Below are positions 43,346-54,175 of a stretch of 64,000 bases of DNA, one piece after another; the stretch's first letter is position 1; each line of letters starts with the position of its first letter. The notes beneath the pieces were generated by a model. That model ran no database searches. It was given only the letters and a program-made list of their open reading frames with translations, and was not told the origin of the DNA. The DNA is taken from NCBI GenBank assembly GCA_033297075.1, contig MU858221.1, forward strand, positions 1 to 64,000, in the 5' to 3' direction. The stretch comes from Rhypophila decipiens. Lineage: Eukaryota > Ascomycota > Sordariomycetes > Sordariales > Naviculisporaceae. The translations under genes were made by a program, and so were the position numbers.

Positions 43346-45203
43346 ATGTCTTTGCACAACACCTTCATCTCCAAGCTTCGCCAGGCTGGGTTGCAGCCGT
43401 CTCTGAGCCGGACTGCCGCGATGGCCTCTGAAAAACTCACGAATGTCAACGAACTAGTTGGTAAGTAAGAACGTAGACAATTTCGTGATCTTTGTTTGAT
43501 TTCCCCGTGTTGACCGAACTTCAAACGCAGATAATATTTCAAACAACAACCTTCTTCCGCAACGCTCTATGCGCGACGCACCGGGTCTCTTTGCCCACAA
43601 CCACACCAGCAGAGTCATCTTCTCGGCATCGGAGCAGAGCTCCATCGGCTTCATTCCTCACAATGTCGCCTTTTACGAGACTCCCCAAGGCATCCTGGTA
43701 GGCCAGAACTCCGGCGTGCCTCAGGCTGCCGATGAGGACTCGGACGAGGAAGAGGTCCCGTCCATTCCACTCAACACGGCCTTTTATGAGGCCAACCAAG
43801 GGATCGTGATAGGCCAGAACGCCGGAGCTTCTGCCGACAATTATGACTCGGACACCACCGAGGAGTTTCCCAGCACCGATTACGGCTCGGTTGCCACCGA
43901 GGCGTTCCCGGAAGAAGAGGAGGATGAGCTCCCATCCATCAGCTCCGTCCCGCTAGATGCCTCCTTTTTCGAGACTCCACAGGGCTTCATCATAGGCCGG
44001 GAACCGCGAGACTGTCAACTCCAGAGGCCGTGCAGGTCAAATGGGGTTCCGTTCGACGGCCGAATGATTGGCGTGCCCACAGTCCGCGGCCCATACGTTG
44101 CCGTACCAAAGCTTGGAGGTGGTGTGGAACTTGTCCCTGCCTGGGAGACCGCCTCGAATGTGACCGAGGCGTTTTCGGACGTGGACATGGAGGAAGCCCC
44201 AATTCAGCGTTCTACCTCCAAGATCGAGATAACCAACGAGGCGGATGCATTTTTGGGTTCTATCGATTACATCCTTCCCGAGGCTGGCAAATCCGCAGAT
44301 AAAGGCTTGACGTCTCCTGTCAAGAACAAGCGAAAGAGGACCTCCGAGGCCGGAAACAACCCTTCCCCGCCCCCCACAAAGAGGAGAAGGACTTCCCAGG
44401 AAGACGAAGAAATCAATGTTCCCCTCGGTGACGTCCAAATTCTCGGGGTAGAGACACCCGAGCCAGCGTATCCAGCACCGGAGCCTGCTCGCAGCCGATC
44501 CTCGTCTCACATCACCGCCAGAAGCATGAAAACTGTCCGGAGCGCCACACCTGAGGAGTTCAGGCCAAAAAGCCCAGAGACTGTGCTTCGCAATGCTGGG
44601 GTAGCCACACACGACTGGGCGTATCCTGGTCCCTATCCCAATGGTGGTAAGCCTCCCGCTAGCCCCGAACCAAAAGCACAGGAGACCATGAGAACCAAGG
44701 AGGTGTCTCCTTCAGACTCGCAAGTTAGAGCGGCCGACTCTTTCCTGGCGAGACTTTCGACAGAGCTTACTTCCGGGCCCCAGGAGGCAAACATGAGTGC
44801 ACAAACGGATAGTAATGATGGCTCGGACCCTTGGCCCTCTCCCCCCTCCGCCAGAATGGCCAAGGAAGACAACGAAAGCATCACTGCGGCCCAGGAAAAG
44901 CAAGCCAAATATGAGGGGCCCTCGATAGCTCCGCAACTCGCCACATTAGATACCGCCTACTTGCTTCGAAGTTCGTGATACTATAAAAACAACAAGGTGG
45001 CTGCATGGGCAAAGGCAAATGCCATCCCACCTGCTTCGCACAGCACTAAGGGAAAGAGGAAGGAGATGAGTGATGGTGAGGAAGCCCGCACTCCTGCCGC
45101 CAAAAGAACGAGGACAGCAAAGGTTTCCTCGGTCGATGCCCCCGCCGCTGCTCCCAGGAGAAGCCTGAGAAACCTTACAAGGGCGAATAGCAAGAAGCCT
45201 TAA
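43346..45203 (+). CDS. nuclear-type repeat protein (three FYE..QG repeats), frame cut by one TGA
   Basis: Exon 1 43346-43460 (MSLHNTFISKLRQAGLQPS), a 70-bp intron, exon 2 from 43531: 520 residues up to a TGA at 44976-44978, then the same frame stays open for another 74 residues to TAA at 45203. Three internal repeats (about 43655, 43768 and 43950) share the pattern P-x-(N/D)-x-(A/S)-F-(Y/F)-E-x-x-Q-G-(I/F)-x-(V/I)-G. Between them lie Asp/Glu-rich segments. Basic clusters (KNKRKRTSE, PTKRRRTSQ) look like nuclear-localisation signals, and the part beyond the TGA carries more (KGKRKEMSD, PAAKRTRTAK). No intron can remove the TGA. I do not recognise the family. Either the protein ends at 44978 or the gene carries a nonsense mutation. 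Confidence 0.65.
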
Positions 45204-45835
45204 ACAGTCGACTAAAATCCGGCTAAACCCATGGATTCCGGCTATTGGTAGAGAGAGGAGGACATGGACATGCTGCAGGCGGATTTAGTCTTGGTAGCTA
45301 CTGGTATATGTGGAGGAGAACGGCAGTTGCTGGTATATGTGGAGGAAAGAAGGGCAGCACAAAGTGCAGGTAATGGTGTTTGGTGTGTCAGACGCGTCTG
45401 AGAGATATTTGGTCATGATGGAGGATTGTAATGACTGTGGAATTAGTGTTAGAGTGTGATGTCCTCAGAAAGGGGCCTTGAGATGGGATATTCTTGTCGT
45501 CATGTATAATCAGAGAGAGGGAGAAGCCTGAGAGCACCGGGAAATGGACAGGAGGAATGATTTGTCTTGTTACGGATGACGAGAGGATTGTTTAACTGAT
45601 GTATGCTGAATTACGGGGAGAAGGACGATAATTTCATTTACTTGATTATTGGGTGAAGGATCCGAAAGGAGGATACATTGCAAATACATCAAGACATACA
45701 CCACCAAACTAGCTGCCCTTCGTGAAGAATGTGTGAGAAAATCATTAATTTTATAGAATATTCTGTGAAGCCATTTTGGCTTGCGAGGCGCGCACAAGTC
45801 CCATTCAATTCAGCAGGCCATGTTCATCTCTCGCC
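45204..45835. other. intergenic between convergent genes
   Basis: 630 bp, no gene. A short direct repeat (GCTGGTATATGTGGAGGA-type) occurs twice near 45297-45345. Confidence 0.4.
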
Positions 45836-46063
45836 TTAATTGGCCAACTTGACTTTCATCATCATCCCATCCGCCGGCTTTGAGGTGATCTGTAAAATCT
45901 AGACATGAGTTCGTCAGCATCTTCCCATACTTATCACGATGAGAGGGGGGGGGGGGGGGGGGGGGAAAAAGACCCACATTGTAAAAATTAAAATTTGTGT
46001 TTACCCACCCAGCCAAACCCAAAAAAGGGATTGATTTTAAAAACACCACCAANNNNNNNNNNC

Positions 46064-46145
<82 letters not shown>

Positions 46146-47966
46146 GAAGACCCACATTGTACATATTAGACTGTGTCTTGACCCTCGCATCCTCTCCCAA
46201 AACAGGTCTGTCTTTCTCATCCAGCACGAATCCGCCCAGTCCAACCTTGACAAAGTCATACTTTCTAGCCACAAGCGCAATAACGACTCTCGCTTCAAGG
46301 TTCGCTAATTCCTGTCCGATACAATTCCTTGGTCCACGCTCAAAAGCTCTCCATGCGCTGGCTGGGATCTCCTTGGCGGCTGAACCAAGCCAACGTTCGG
46401 GCACAAACTCGTTTGCGTTCTCTCCATATACGTTCCTATCCCGGTGAATAATCGTGTTGCAGGTGTAGAGTGTTGGGCCGTCGAGGCAGTACGTCTTTCC
46501 ATCAGATGGGGACGTCACTTGGAAGTTTGTTCCCGTCCTGGACGTGCGGGCTGTTCCAGCTCTGTATATTTGAAGTGTTTGTGTTAGCTTGATACAAGCG
46601 CCTGCTCTGGTCAAAAGGGACGAGGTCGTCGATGTCAAAATTGGGATGGGGGCCATGTAAGAAGCTTACGGAGGATACAGCCGCAACACCTCCTTGATCA
46701 CTGCGCTCACATATTCCATCTTCCCTAGTAAACCCTCTCCGTCTGGACCACGCAGTTTGGCTTGCACCACAGAAGGGTCTGTCTCTGGCCCAAACAGGTC
46801 ATCCAGCTCGGCGCGCAGCGCTGCCAATATCCGTGGCGAACGGGAAAGCTCATAGAATGCAAAAGACAACATGATGCTGGTGGTATCGTGGCCTGCCACA
46901 AGGAATATCTTGATCTGATCGCGTGTCTCATTTGGAAGTTCCGGCGCGTCTGAAGCTGTTCGCAGCCTATTGGCCAAGACACTCTTGGACGCGTACTCGG
47001 GGTCATGTTCGATCTTCTTCTTTGTCTCGAGGATGATGTCGTCGACAAGCTCGTTGATTCGGTTGCCGAGACGCCGACGCTTCATGACTTTTTGCGGCGC
47101 CATCCAGCTTGCGCTTTCGGCATGAGCGCCGGTAAAGGACTCGATCAGATCGAGATGGAGGCTCACTAGTTCGCCCTGCTCTGCCTCGTCAAGACACTGC
47201 GCATTGAGGTCCATGTCCATCACGACGGCCCCGATAACGTCAAATGTCAGGTTTGTGGCCATCTTCATCAAGGAGAAATCTTGTTGTGTAGCAGCAAAGT
47301 GGTCGAGGTTCCGCAGAAAGATGCCTGCTTTGTCGACGATGGTAGGGATACAGCTCGATAGGTTCTGGTGGGAAAAGCTGTAGTTGAACTTTCGCCGTGT
47401 CTGTTTCCATTCGTGGCCCTAGCATCCGAGTTCCCCCCGGTCAGCTTATCGTTTCGCGTCTTCCTGTTCACACGACCCAAACGCACCTGGAGAGACAGTA
47501 TGTTGGTGGGGCCCAGGAGGTGGTCCAAGTGTGATGTTACGTCAGCTTTTGGCGTGCTCCAGGGGAAGAGATTGGACATCTTGGAAATCTGTTCGGCCAT
47601 GTCATGGTCGCATACGATCAACATCGGAACTCGGACTGGCCAAAAGTCCACCAGAAACAAAGGCGGGCGGCCGAGCTTTTCATGGATGGCGAGGAAGACC
47701 TGGTCTGTAGAGGGAGCTGCCATCAGAATTCGATACTGACACTAGGACAGAAATGCGCCGGTGGATTGGGCTGTGGACATACCTGGATGGCCGTCCCGGT
47801 CTGGGATCCCAGTGCGCATGGCTTGGTCGAACGCCTTCAGGTGCCCAAAGAGGAACGAGTTTGGGAGCTGTGGGAAGTCGCGATAGCGAGAACGACTGCG
47901 GCGTAGTGTAACATATAGCCAGGAGAGAAGGACACCCAAGGCCGCAAGAAGGGGAGCCCAAATCAT
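45836..47966 (-). CDS. cytochrome P450, five exons, last intron disrupted by assembly gap
   Basis: Exons 47966-47783, 47704-47487, 47418-46670, 46561-46156 and 45889-45836 join in frame to 536 residues, a normal P450 length. An N-terminal anchor (WAPLLAALGVLLSWLYVTL) is followed by the I-helix KIFLVAGHDTTSIMLSF (AGxDT intact), the K-helix VIKEVLRLYPP, PERF-type FVPERWLG and the heme loop FERGPRNCIGQE with the Cys ligand. The end reads ITSKPADGMMMKVKLAN, a usual fungal P450 C-terminus. The last intron (45890-46155) contains a G21 run, a 10-N gap and a C79 run; those belong to the assembly, not to coding sequence. Substrate unknown. It is divergent from another P450 1.35 kb away. Confidence 0.85.
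45945..45965. repeat. G21 homopolymer
   Basis: Homopolymer inside the last P450 intron, next to the gap. Confidence 0.85.
46053..46062. other. assembly gap (10 N)
   Basis: Ten undetermined bases between degraded sequence and a long C run; real gap length unknown. Confidence 0.95.
46065..46143. repeat. C79 homopolymer, probably artefactual in length
   Basis: 79 consecutive C directly after the gap. Open frames through it encode only polyproline or polyglycine and are not genes. Confidence 0.85.
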
Positions 47967-49315
47967 CTTGGAGACGAAGTTTTGACGAGATTTGACGATG
48001 GAATCGAGATGTTGAACAGTTGAAGCGGAGGGGAGGAGCTGCGGGACACAATTGCCCGACAGAAAGGTGGACGGCATCCGGGTCTTTCTCAGATGCATAC
48101 CCGGGTAAGGTGGCATCCAATATATCAACATTCTGGTTCAGGTTTGGGGTAGCGGTAGTTGCTGACCAAGTGCCCTGCATCAGGTATGCTGCCGGAGTTG
48201 ATCTCCATTGTCCAATCACATCAACTGCCGACCACACCGTTCTGCAGCCACCCCAAGCCGCTTTTTGCGGTTGGTGAATTTTCACCCACTAGGAGCTTCG
48301 TTCCTTATCCGTTGACGATCTTGAGCCAATGAGTAGGCGGGAAACTGTGACCGTCCCGTGGGTGTGCTGAATATAGGTTGCACGGATGCTTGTGTACCCC
48401 ACCAGCGACCGTCATGAGGTTTCTTGAAGCTCCTTTGATTCCCCTTGTCCAGATGTCTGGATATTAAGTCTGGCTCGGGAGAGGTTACAACAAGCCCGTT
48501 AAGAAGATGGCAGAGACATCAATCTTTGTCTCGAACAAGAGACTCGGACTCATTCCTAGAGCCAAGTGCAGAGCAACAAGAGAGAAACCTTGACCAGCAC
48601 AGAAGCAGCCAGGTACAGGACAATCTGGGCCGCAAGGATCTGAGAGTTTATATTAGCAAGGCAGGGTAAAACAGAGCGCTGCGAAGGAATGCCCCCTACC
48701 ATTGTTGAAAGAGTTCTCGGCCCCGCAGGATTCTTGGTTCGTTTTTCCGTTTGCTCGTCGACATCGACCCTGTACCTCGATTTCCATTGGACACTCAGAT
48801 TGTTTTACTATCATGAATAAGTAGCTTTCTCTGTTGGTTTTGTAGTTCCTGGGATTAGTCTTCGATATGCGGTAAGAAGTTTAAGTTGAGGTCGTGTTGA
48901 CATTCAGCATTATTACTAACCCTAACCCGAAGATGGGTCCTCTAATCCCCGTGGGCCGTCCGTATTTAACGACGGTATTTGAAGCTACACACCCACGCTA
49001 CAGCTCCCTAATGCAAGACCACGAACAAATACGAATGCTCGGTACCAATCATATCCCGGGGATAACCAACAACTCCGCCAGGATAGCATGCTATCCAGGC
49101 TTGGCACTGCAAGCGAGCCATTACTACACCCCTTTTGGGCCTTTTCAGCAACCCCCCACCATCTAGTGGGTAGCCTAGCAGGGCGATTGGAGGTTATCGA
49201 TTTTTCCAATGTCGCACAAACCGACCTGATCAGGATAGAAAAGAACCAGACATCCCCAGATCCAAGAACGGGATCGAATTCCTGCTTCCAACACAACACC
49301 CAGGTCTCCATCACG
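47967..49315. promoter_or_regulatory. bidirectional promoter region between two P450 genes
   Basis: 1.35 kb between divergently transcribed P450 genes, with no supported gene. It holds a telomere-type motif at 48916-48928. Co-regulation of the pair is possible but not shown. Confidence 0.4.
48916..48928 (-). repeat. short interstitial telomere-type motif
   Basis: CTAACCCTAACCC, two TTAGGG units (minus strand), in the intergenic region between the P450 genes. Confidence 0.4.
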
Positions 49316-51216
49316 ATGATGGACTTTCTCCTCGTCACAGGTGCGCACGGCACCCTGCTCTCGCTGTTCCAGCAGCAGCCAAAGCTCCTCGGCGGACTGT
49401 CAGACCTCTGTGATGTCCAGACAGCGTGGATCTTGGCAATCCTGCCCCTCTACGCTCTCGCCAAGTCCAACTCGCTCCCCGGCGGACGACATCTCCTCCA
49501 AGGACTAGCAGCTTCCCTCGCGATCTGGGCCTGGAAGTTTTCCAAGACCAGCACCACAACGATCCTCTCCAAAGATAACTATCTCCAATCGACCGCGCTC
49601 TACCTCGCCCTACAAGTCCTCTCCTCCCTGTACACAGCTTTCATCGGGCCACTCTCTCAAGTTCCCGGCCCCCTGTTCGCAAAGCTATCAGCATATTACC
49701 TCCCCTACGAACTCCTCTACCGGGGCAACAACTTCACGACCCTCTTTGCGCGTCTACATGCGAAATACGGCCCAGTCGTGCGCATCGCACCCGACGAAGT
49801 CCACGTCAAAGGCTCGATAGACGCCTACAACCGCATCTACAACCAGCGTTTTGATAAAGAAGCCGCCCTCTACAAATGCTTCGGCGAGGACGAGTCGTCG
49901 TTTGGTGAACTCACCTACTCGGCTGCAAAGGCCCGCAAAGATCAGCTCTCGGGCTTATTCACCCGCTCAGGCGTCAAAGGACTCGAGCACGTCATTCGGC
50001 AGAATGTAGAGCGAACGATCCATCGCCTGGTGGAGGAATGTGCCTCTACCAAAACCAGCACCGACTTTCTGCTAGCAATGAAGTGTCTAGCCGTTGATGT
50101 CATCACCACGTTTTGTTTCGCCAAAAACATCTCGGCAGTGGAGACACCTGGTTTCAAGGCGCCGATTATCATGGCCATGGAAGCTTCGTTATTCAACTTT
50201 CTAGTGTTTATGAATTTCCCGCTTGTCAACAAGATTATCTTCTCGCTGCCGCCCTGGTTGTCGCGCATCACGGCGCCGGAATTGGGCGGCTTGTTTGACT
50301 TGCAGGAACTGTTGCAAGGGCAGATTGACGAGTTGCAAGAAGATCCAAAGAGGTTGGATAGTGTACCCCACAAGACCATCTATCACCCGCTTTTGGAGAC
50401 GGGCACGAGAAAGTCGTTGTATGAAGAGGGCCAGGCTATGTTGTTTGGTGGGACGGACACGGTCAGTAATACGCTTATGTTGCTTGTTTTTTATGTTTTG
50501 AGTACGCCTGGGGTGGAGGAAAGGTTGCTTGATGAGTTGAGACGGCCGGGGGTGTGGGAGGATATCAAGGGCGACGCGCCCGAGTGGGACACGCTTGAGA
50601 AGTTGCCTTATCTGTCGGCTGTCATCAAGGAGGCGCTGAGGTTGACGCCTGGTGTGGCCGCTGCTCAGAAGCGTGTGGTTGGGAAGGGCGGGTTTGAGCT
50701 CGAGGTTGATGGGAAGGACTATCAGATCTCGGAAGGGACGATTCTTCATGCTTCGTCTTTCCTGGTCAATACCGACCCTGAGCTGTGGCCTGAGCCGAAG
50801 CGGTTCCGGCCTGCGAGGTGGTTGGAGGTTGACGCCAAGGAGAGGAGGGCCATGGAGGCCAATTTGGTTACCTTTTCCAAGGGCCCGAGAATGTGCATGG
50901 GTATGAAGTAAGTGATTAAACTACCTTTGCAAGTTGACTTTGGATTGAAAGCAGAAGGGCTAACTTGGAGAATGTGTTCACAGTCTGGCATATTGCGAGC
51001 TGTATATCGCCGTTGCCACCATGTTCCGGAAGCTGGAGATGAAGGTTGACGGAACAACGTGAGTACCCACCGCCCAGATTTGTTTCTTCCCGACGGTAAC
51101 TAACAGTTGATGCTCATCGGCGTAGGGAGCAAGACATCTGGACATATCGCGAGTGCTTCATTCCGTGGTACTATGGCAAGCACCTGCGCATCGTCGCCAA
51201 GGAAAGGTCGGACTGA
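49316..51216 (+). CDS. cytochrome P450, three exons
   Basis: Exons 49316-50907, 50984-51058 and 51126-51216 (introns 76 and 67 bp) give 585 residues. Tandem ATGs open the frame (MMDFLLVTG). The N-terminus holds two or three hydrophobic segments (VQTAWILAILPLYALA, LLQGLAASLAIWAW, ALYLALQVLSSLYTAFIG) before the hinge QVPGPLFAKLSAYY, as in fungal P450s with multi-span anchors. Catalytic parts are intact: I-helix MLFGGTDTVSNTLML, K-helix AVIKEALRLTPG, FRPARWLE, and heme loop FSKGPRMCMGMNLAYCE. The final intron joins give KHLRIVAKERSD at the C-terminus. It likely performs oxidative tailoring at the ER; the substrate cannot be inferred. Confidence 0.9.
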
Positions 51217-51676
51217 GTGGTGGGTATTGGCAGGAGGCGCGGGCTAGTCACGGTGGAGCATGCTGGATTGAAGGATTGTGGGGTCCGGTAGTCTATGTAC
51301 CGTATTGGCGCCCCACCACCGGAACGCCGGCGATATGTTTGGAAACTTTTGACCAGCCAATGGCAACATGTTATAATGGTGGACGGTTTCTTGGGTCTTT
51401 TCATATTGGGTTCGGAACTTGGACATCTTGACGCATATGCACAAGCATGCTGTTTGTAGCATCTCTTAGGCCCAACCATGTCAGACGAGGGCAGCCATAT
51501 ACGGCCAGTTCCGCCGTCTGAACAATCAAGACGAGACAACGCATGTAGACTACTGACTGAATCTGCCGCCGAGAACAAAGACCCGGGGTGGCGGTTGTAA
51601 CTCCGAGGCGGCGTTGCATTGCTAGAGGTAGTCGGACTCGGCGGGCTTGGTTGTGGAGCCCCGTTCACGATGCGGA

Positions 51677-52024
51677 TCATGCCATGAGACCGACGACCCG
51701 ATGCCGAGCAAGTACTTTGCATCTCTTGGTAGCAACTATAGTTGGTGTTACTACACTAGTAGCATCTCGATTTCGTAAATCGCCGTCGGAGATTTTGGTT
51801 TCATAGTGTACTAGGTCACAGGTTTTGCCGGCCGTCTTGGCCCACATCTCCATGTCCCACCTATTGGTGTTTTCGAGTCTACTATCAGGAACCAAAACTA
51901 TGCCCTTATATGTCTCTTGCTTGTCCTGCGCTGGTGACAAGTCAACCTCCTTAGCAGTAGGGGGAGTGAACGAAATCTCGACAACCGAGATCTTCCTTCA
52001 GTTGTGGACTGCTTGTATAGACAT
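51677..52024 (-). pseudogene. possible small gene relic with in-frame TGA
   Basis: From an ATG at 52024 (MSIQAVHN) the frame meets TGA at 51998-52000, then stays open for about 106 codons (RKISVVEISFTPPTAKEVDL, DKQETYKGIVLVPDSRLE, MWAKTAGKTCDLVHYETK) to TGA at 51677. Composition is moderately coding-like and no domain is recognised. It could be chance or a short decayed gene. Confidence 0.25.
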
Positions 52025-52666
52025 ATGAGATGACGAAATCTGGAACAGGGCCACATAGGGCCCCAGAGCAAGTCCTGGAAAAATAGGAATATAAGATAAA
52101 GCCTAAATAGCAGTGAGATCATGACCCCCATAATCCGATACTCAGTCAACGGACCCGAGGGGGAACAAACCACAGGTGCCAAGAAGGCAGATTCGAGGCC
52201 CACAGAGACGTTTGGTCATGCGCTTGCAAGACCAATGCCGGCTGCGGATATGCCTTGCGATCTTGCTATCACCAGTCTGGTGCTTAGTGGTGTGATTACG
52301 GAGTTTTGTGGCAACTTGGTGCTTGAATAGTTCTCGGCCTTCTCCATGTTGCTGTAACGGGGTCAGTGACTTATCTCCATTGGTGTTCACTAATACTACC
52401 ATATCAGTCTGTAGCGGAATCCTGAAGGATTTTCTAGGCTCCACACCAAGCCGTCGGTAAATCATGGTTAATGCCAGCATCTCAAACTGTCTCTTGGCCA
52501 TTCTCCTTAGTCCCGCGGTCATTGGGCGCTTGGCCGCCTTTTTCTCCATTTGCCGAGACGTCGATACAACCTCAACAGAGCTGCCAGTTTTGCGCAGTCC
52601 TGGATCATTCCGTGCAAGTACAAGGAAAAAGCTCAAGGGGGAGAGGAAACGACGGCCACGAAAAGA

Positions 52667-52674
52667 TATAAAAG
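52667..52674 (+). promoter_or_regulatory. TATA box of the small secreted protein gene
   Basis: TATAAAAG 138 bp upstream of the ATG at 52812, followed by a CT/CA-rich leader. Confidence 0.5.
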
Positions 52675-52811
52675 GTCCAGAGATTCCCGTCCAACACATG
52701 CTTCCTTCACCATCATCTTCATCAGCTCTTCCAGCCTCATCTTCAGCATACCACTTCTCATCACACCCAGAACTCGTTTGTTCATCCCCATCAACTCCTC
52801 ATCCTTTCAAC

Positions 52812-53355
52812 ATGAAGACCACTTCGATTCTGACCTCTCTCGTTGCCGTTCTCGGCATGACCACCTCGGTCTCGGCCGACTGCTTTAAAAGCGGCGAGGA
52901 ATGGTCCAACAAGGACACGGCGCTCGCAAACGCCCGCAAGGCCTGCGCCGAAGGCGGACTGAGCGGAAGCTACGAGCCCCTGCAAAGGAAGAGTGAGTTG
53001 GAATCCTTGGTTTCGTATCCCTCTCAGCCCTACTGACCCATATCTCTTGGACTTGTAGGAGCGTGCTACGTGCATACTGGCCGCAACCAAAAGCACGAGT
53101 TCAACATCTACAACAAGAACAAGAACGACGTGAAGAGCATCACTGTCGACAACTGCGCCTTATTGTTGAGCCGTGAGATCAACGGATGCAAGCACGGAGG
53201 CCGTAGAACGGAAGGTGACTGGGAGGCCACGTAAGTCTTGCCTTTTCCTCTCCCACACGTCCCGCTTATCTACCAATCTGAATCTTGAAACTTCCTGATG
53301 CTGACTGCTTCTTCTCTTCTCTAGCTCCGACCCCAACGCCGGCGCCCAGTGCTAA
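52812..53355 (+). CDS. small secreted six-cysteine protein (effector-like)
   Basis: Three exons (52812-52992, 53059-53230, 53325-53355; introns 66 and 94 bp) give 127 residues. A signal peptide (MKTTSILTSLVAVLGMTTSVSA) is followed by a mature chain of about 105 residues with six cysteines (ADCFK, RKACAEG, RACYVH, DNCALL, NGCKHGG and a C-terminal AQC), which can form three disulfides. Size, charge and cysteine content are those of fungal effector or antimicrobial-type secreted proteins. A strong TATA promoter suggests high expression. Function not recognised; the effector label is inference from form alone. Confidence 0.8.
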
Positions 53356-54175
53356 GCTGTGACTGCGAGGTTGTCGAATGGATGTCGACCTTACTTCCGG
53401 ACGACTGTGAGAGGACCATTTTGTCGGGATCGGGGGTCGGTGGTTGGTAGGGCCGACTGTCGGGAGAAGCCCTCGAGGGGGTTGGGCGGGGCTGTTGTTG
53501 CTTTCCGGCGGGTTGGTTCCCATCCGTCACTTGGCCAGTGCCCATTGGATTCAGAGCACACCACAGTGGCAGAGGGGTGAAAGGGGGGGGGGGGTGAAGC
53601 TAGGACTCAGGCATAGGACTTACAGCTAGTGGGGGAATCCCAACGAGTACCCCGCGACGAATAGAAATCAAACCCTCCTGTCCTTTGTTTGAATTTTTTG
53701 ATTGGACGCGTGCTGTGTGTTGTGGCGCCCGGACCAGGCGACCTCGATCGCCCTCCTATCAGGATCGTTACCAACATTGAAAGTGTGGCTCAACTGTTAG
53801 TGGCTCCACAGTTCGTGGCTCAACTGGCTCAGCGAGCTCGGTTCAAGACCACTCTCGCCTTGCACGCTCCTGGCTCCTGTAACCATCCTTCCTCACACAC
53901 GCACTCAACGGTCGAGACAACACATCCAAAAACCTGCATCTCGCATCTCCTGAGTGCATCCCCCAGCCAAAGTGCCACCTCATCTTCATCTTCATCACCA
54001 TCCACCATCTCTCTACTCTCTTCGTCACCTATTGTGCCGTCGCCCTACTCTCTCTCCTGACTGTCGTCCTACTCGCTCTCTCCTGCCTATCGTCGTCTTC
54101 CGCAGTGGATTACTGTTGGTCTTTTTCTTCCTAGAGGAATTTCACGACAATCAAACGCGACACAAGAGAAAAAGG
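53356..54175. other. intergenic; promoter of tandem paralogue A
   Basis: 820 bp. It contains a G12 run (53583-53594) and, at 53697-53718, a 22-bp element that recurs upstream of paralogue B. Confidence 0.4.
53697..53718 (+). promoter_or_regulatory. shared upstream element, copy A
   Basis: Begins TTTGATTGGAC and continues GCGTGCTGTGT. It contains ATTGG (inverted CCAAT box) and ACGCGT. Twenty of 22 bases match the copy at 56759-56780 upstream of paralogue B. It lies 479 bp before the ATG. Confidence 0.45.

Larger units (their letters stand above)
51217..52811. other. intergenic, mostly empty
   Basis: 1.6 kb with one weak gene-like minus-strand frame (51677-52024, listed) and the promoter of the small secreted protein gene at the right end. 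Confidence 0.35.

Noticed and set aside
45988..46447. Long polyproline/polyglycine open frames on both strands
   Set aside because: They run through the G21 and C79 runs and the N gap; the real P450 treats this stretch as intron.
51171..51722. 183-codon minus-strand frame after the plus-strand P450
   Set aside because: Overlaps the last P450 exon and reads as low-complexity Ser/Pro/Arg.
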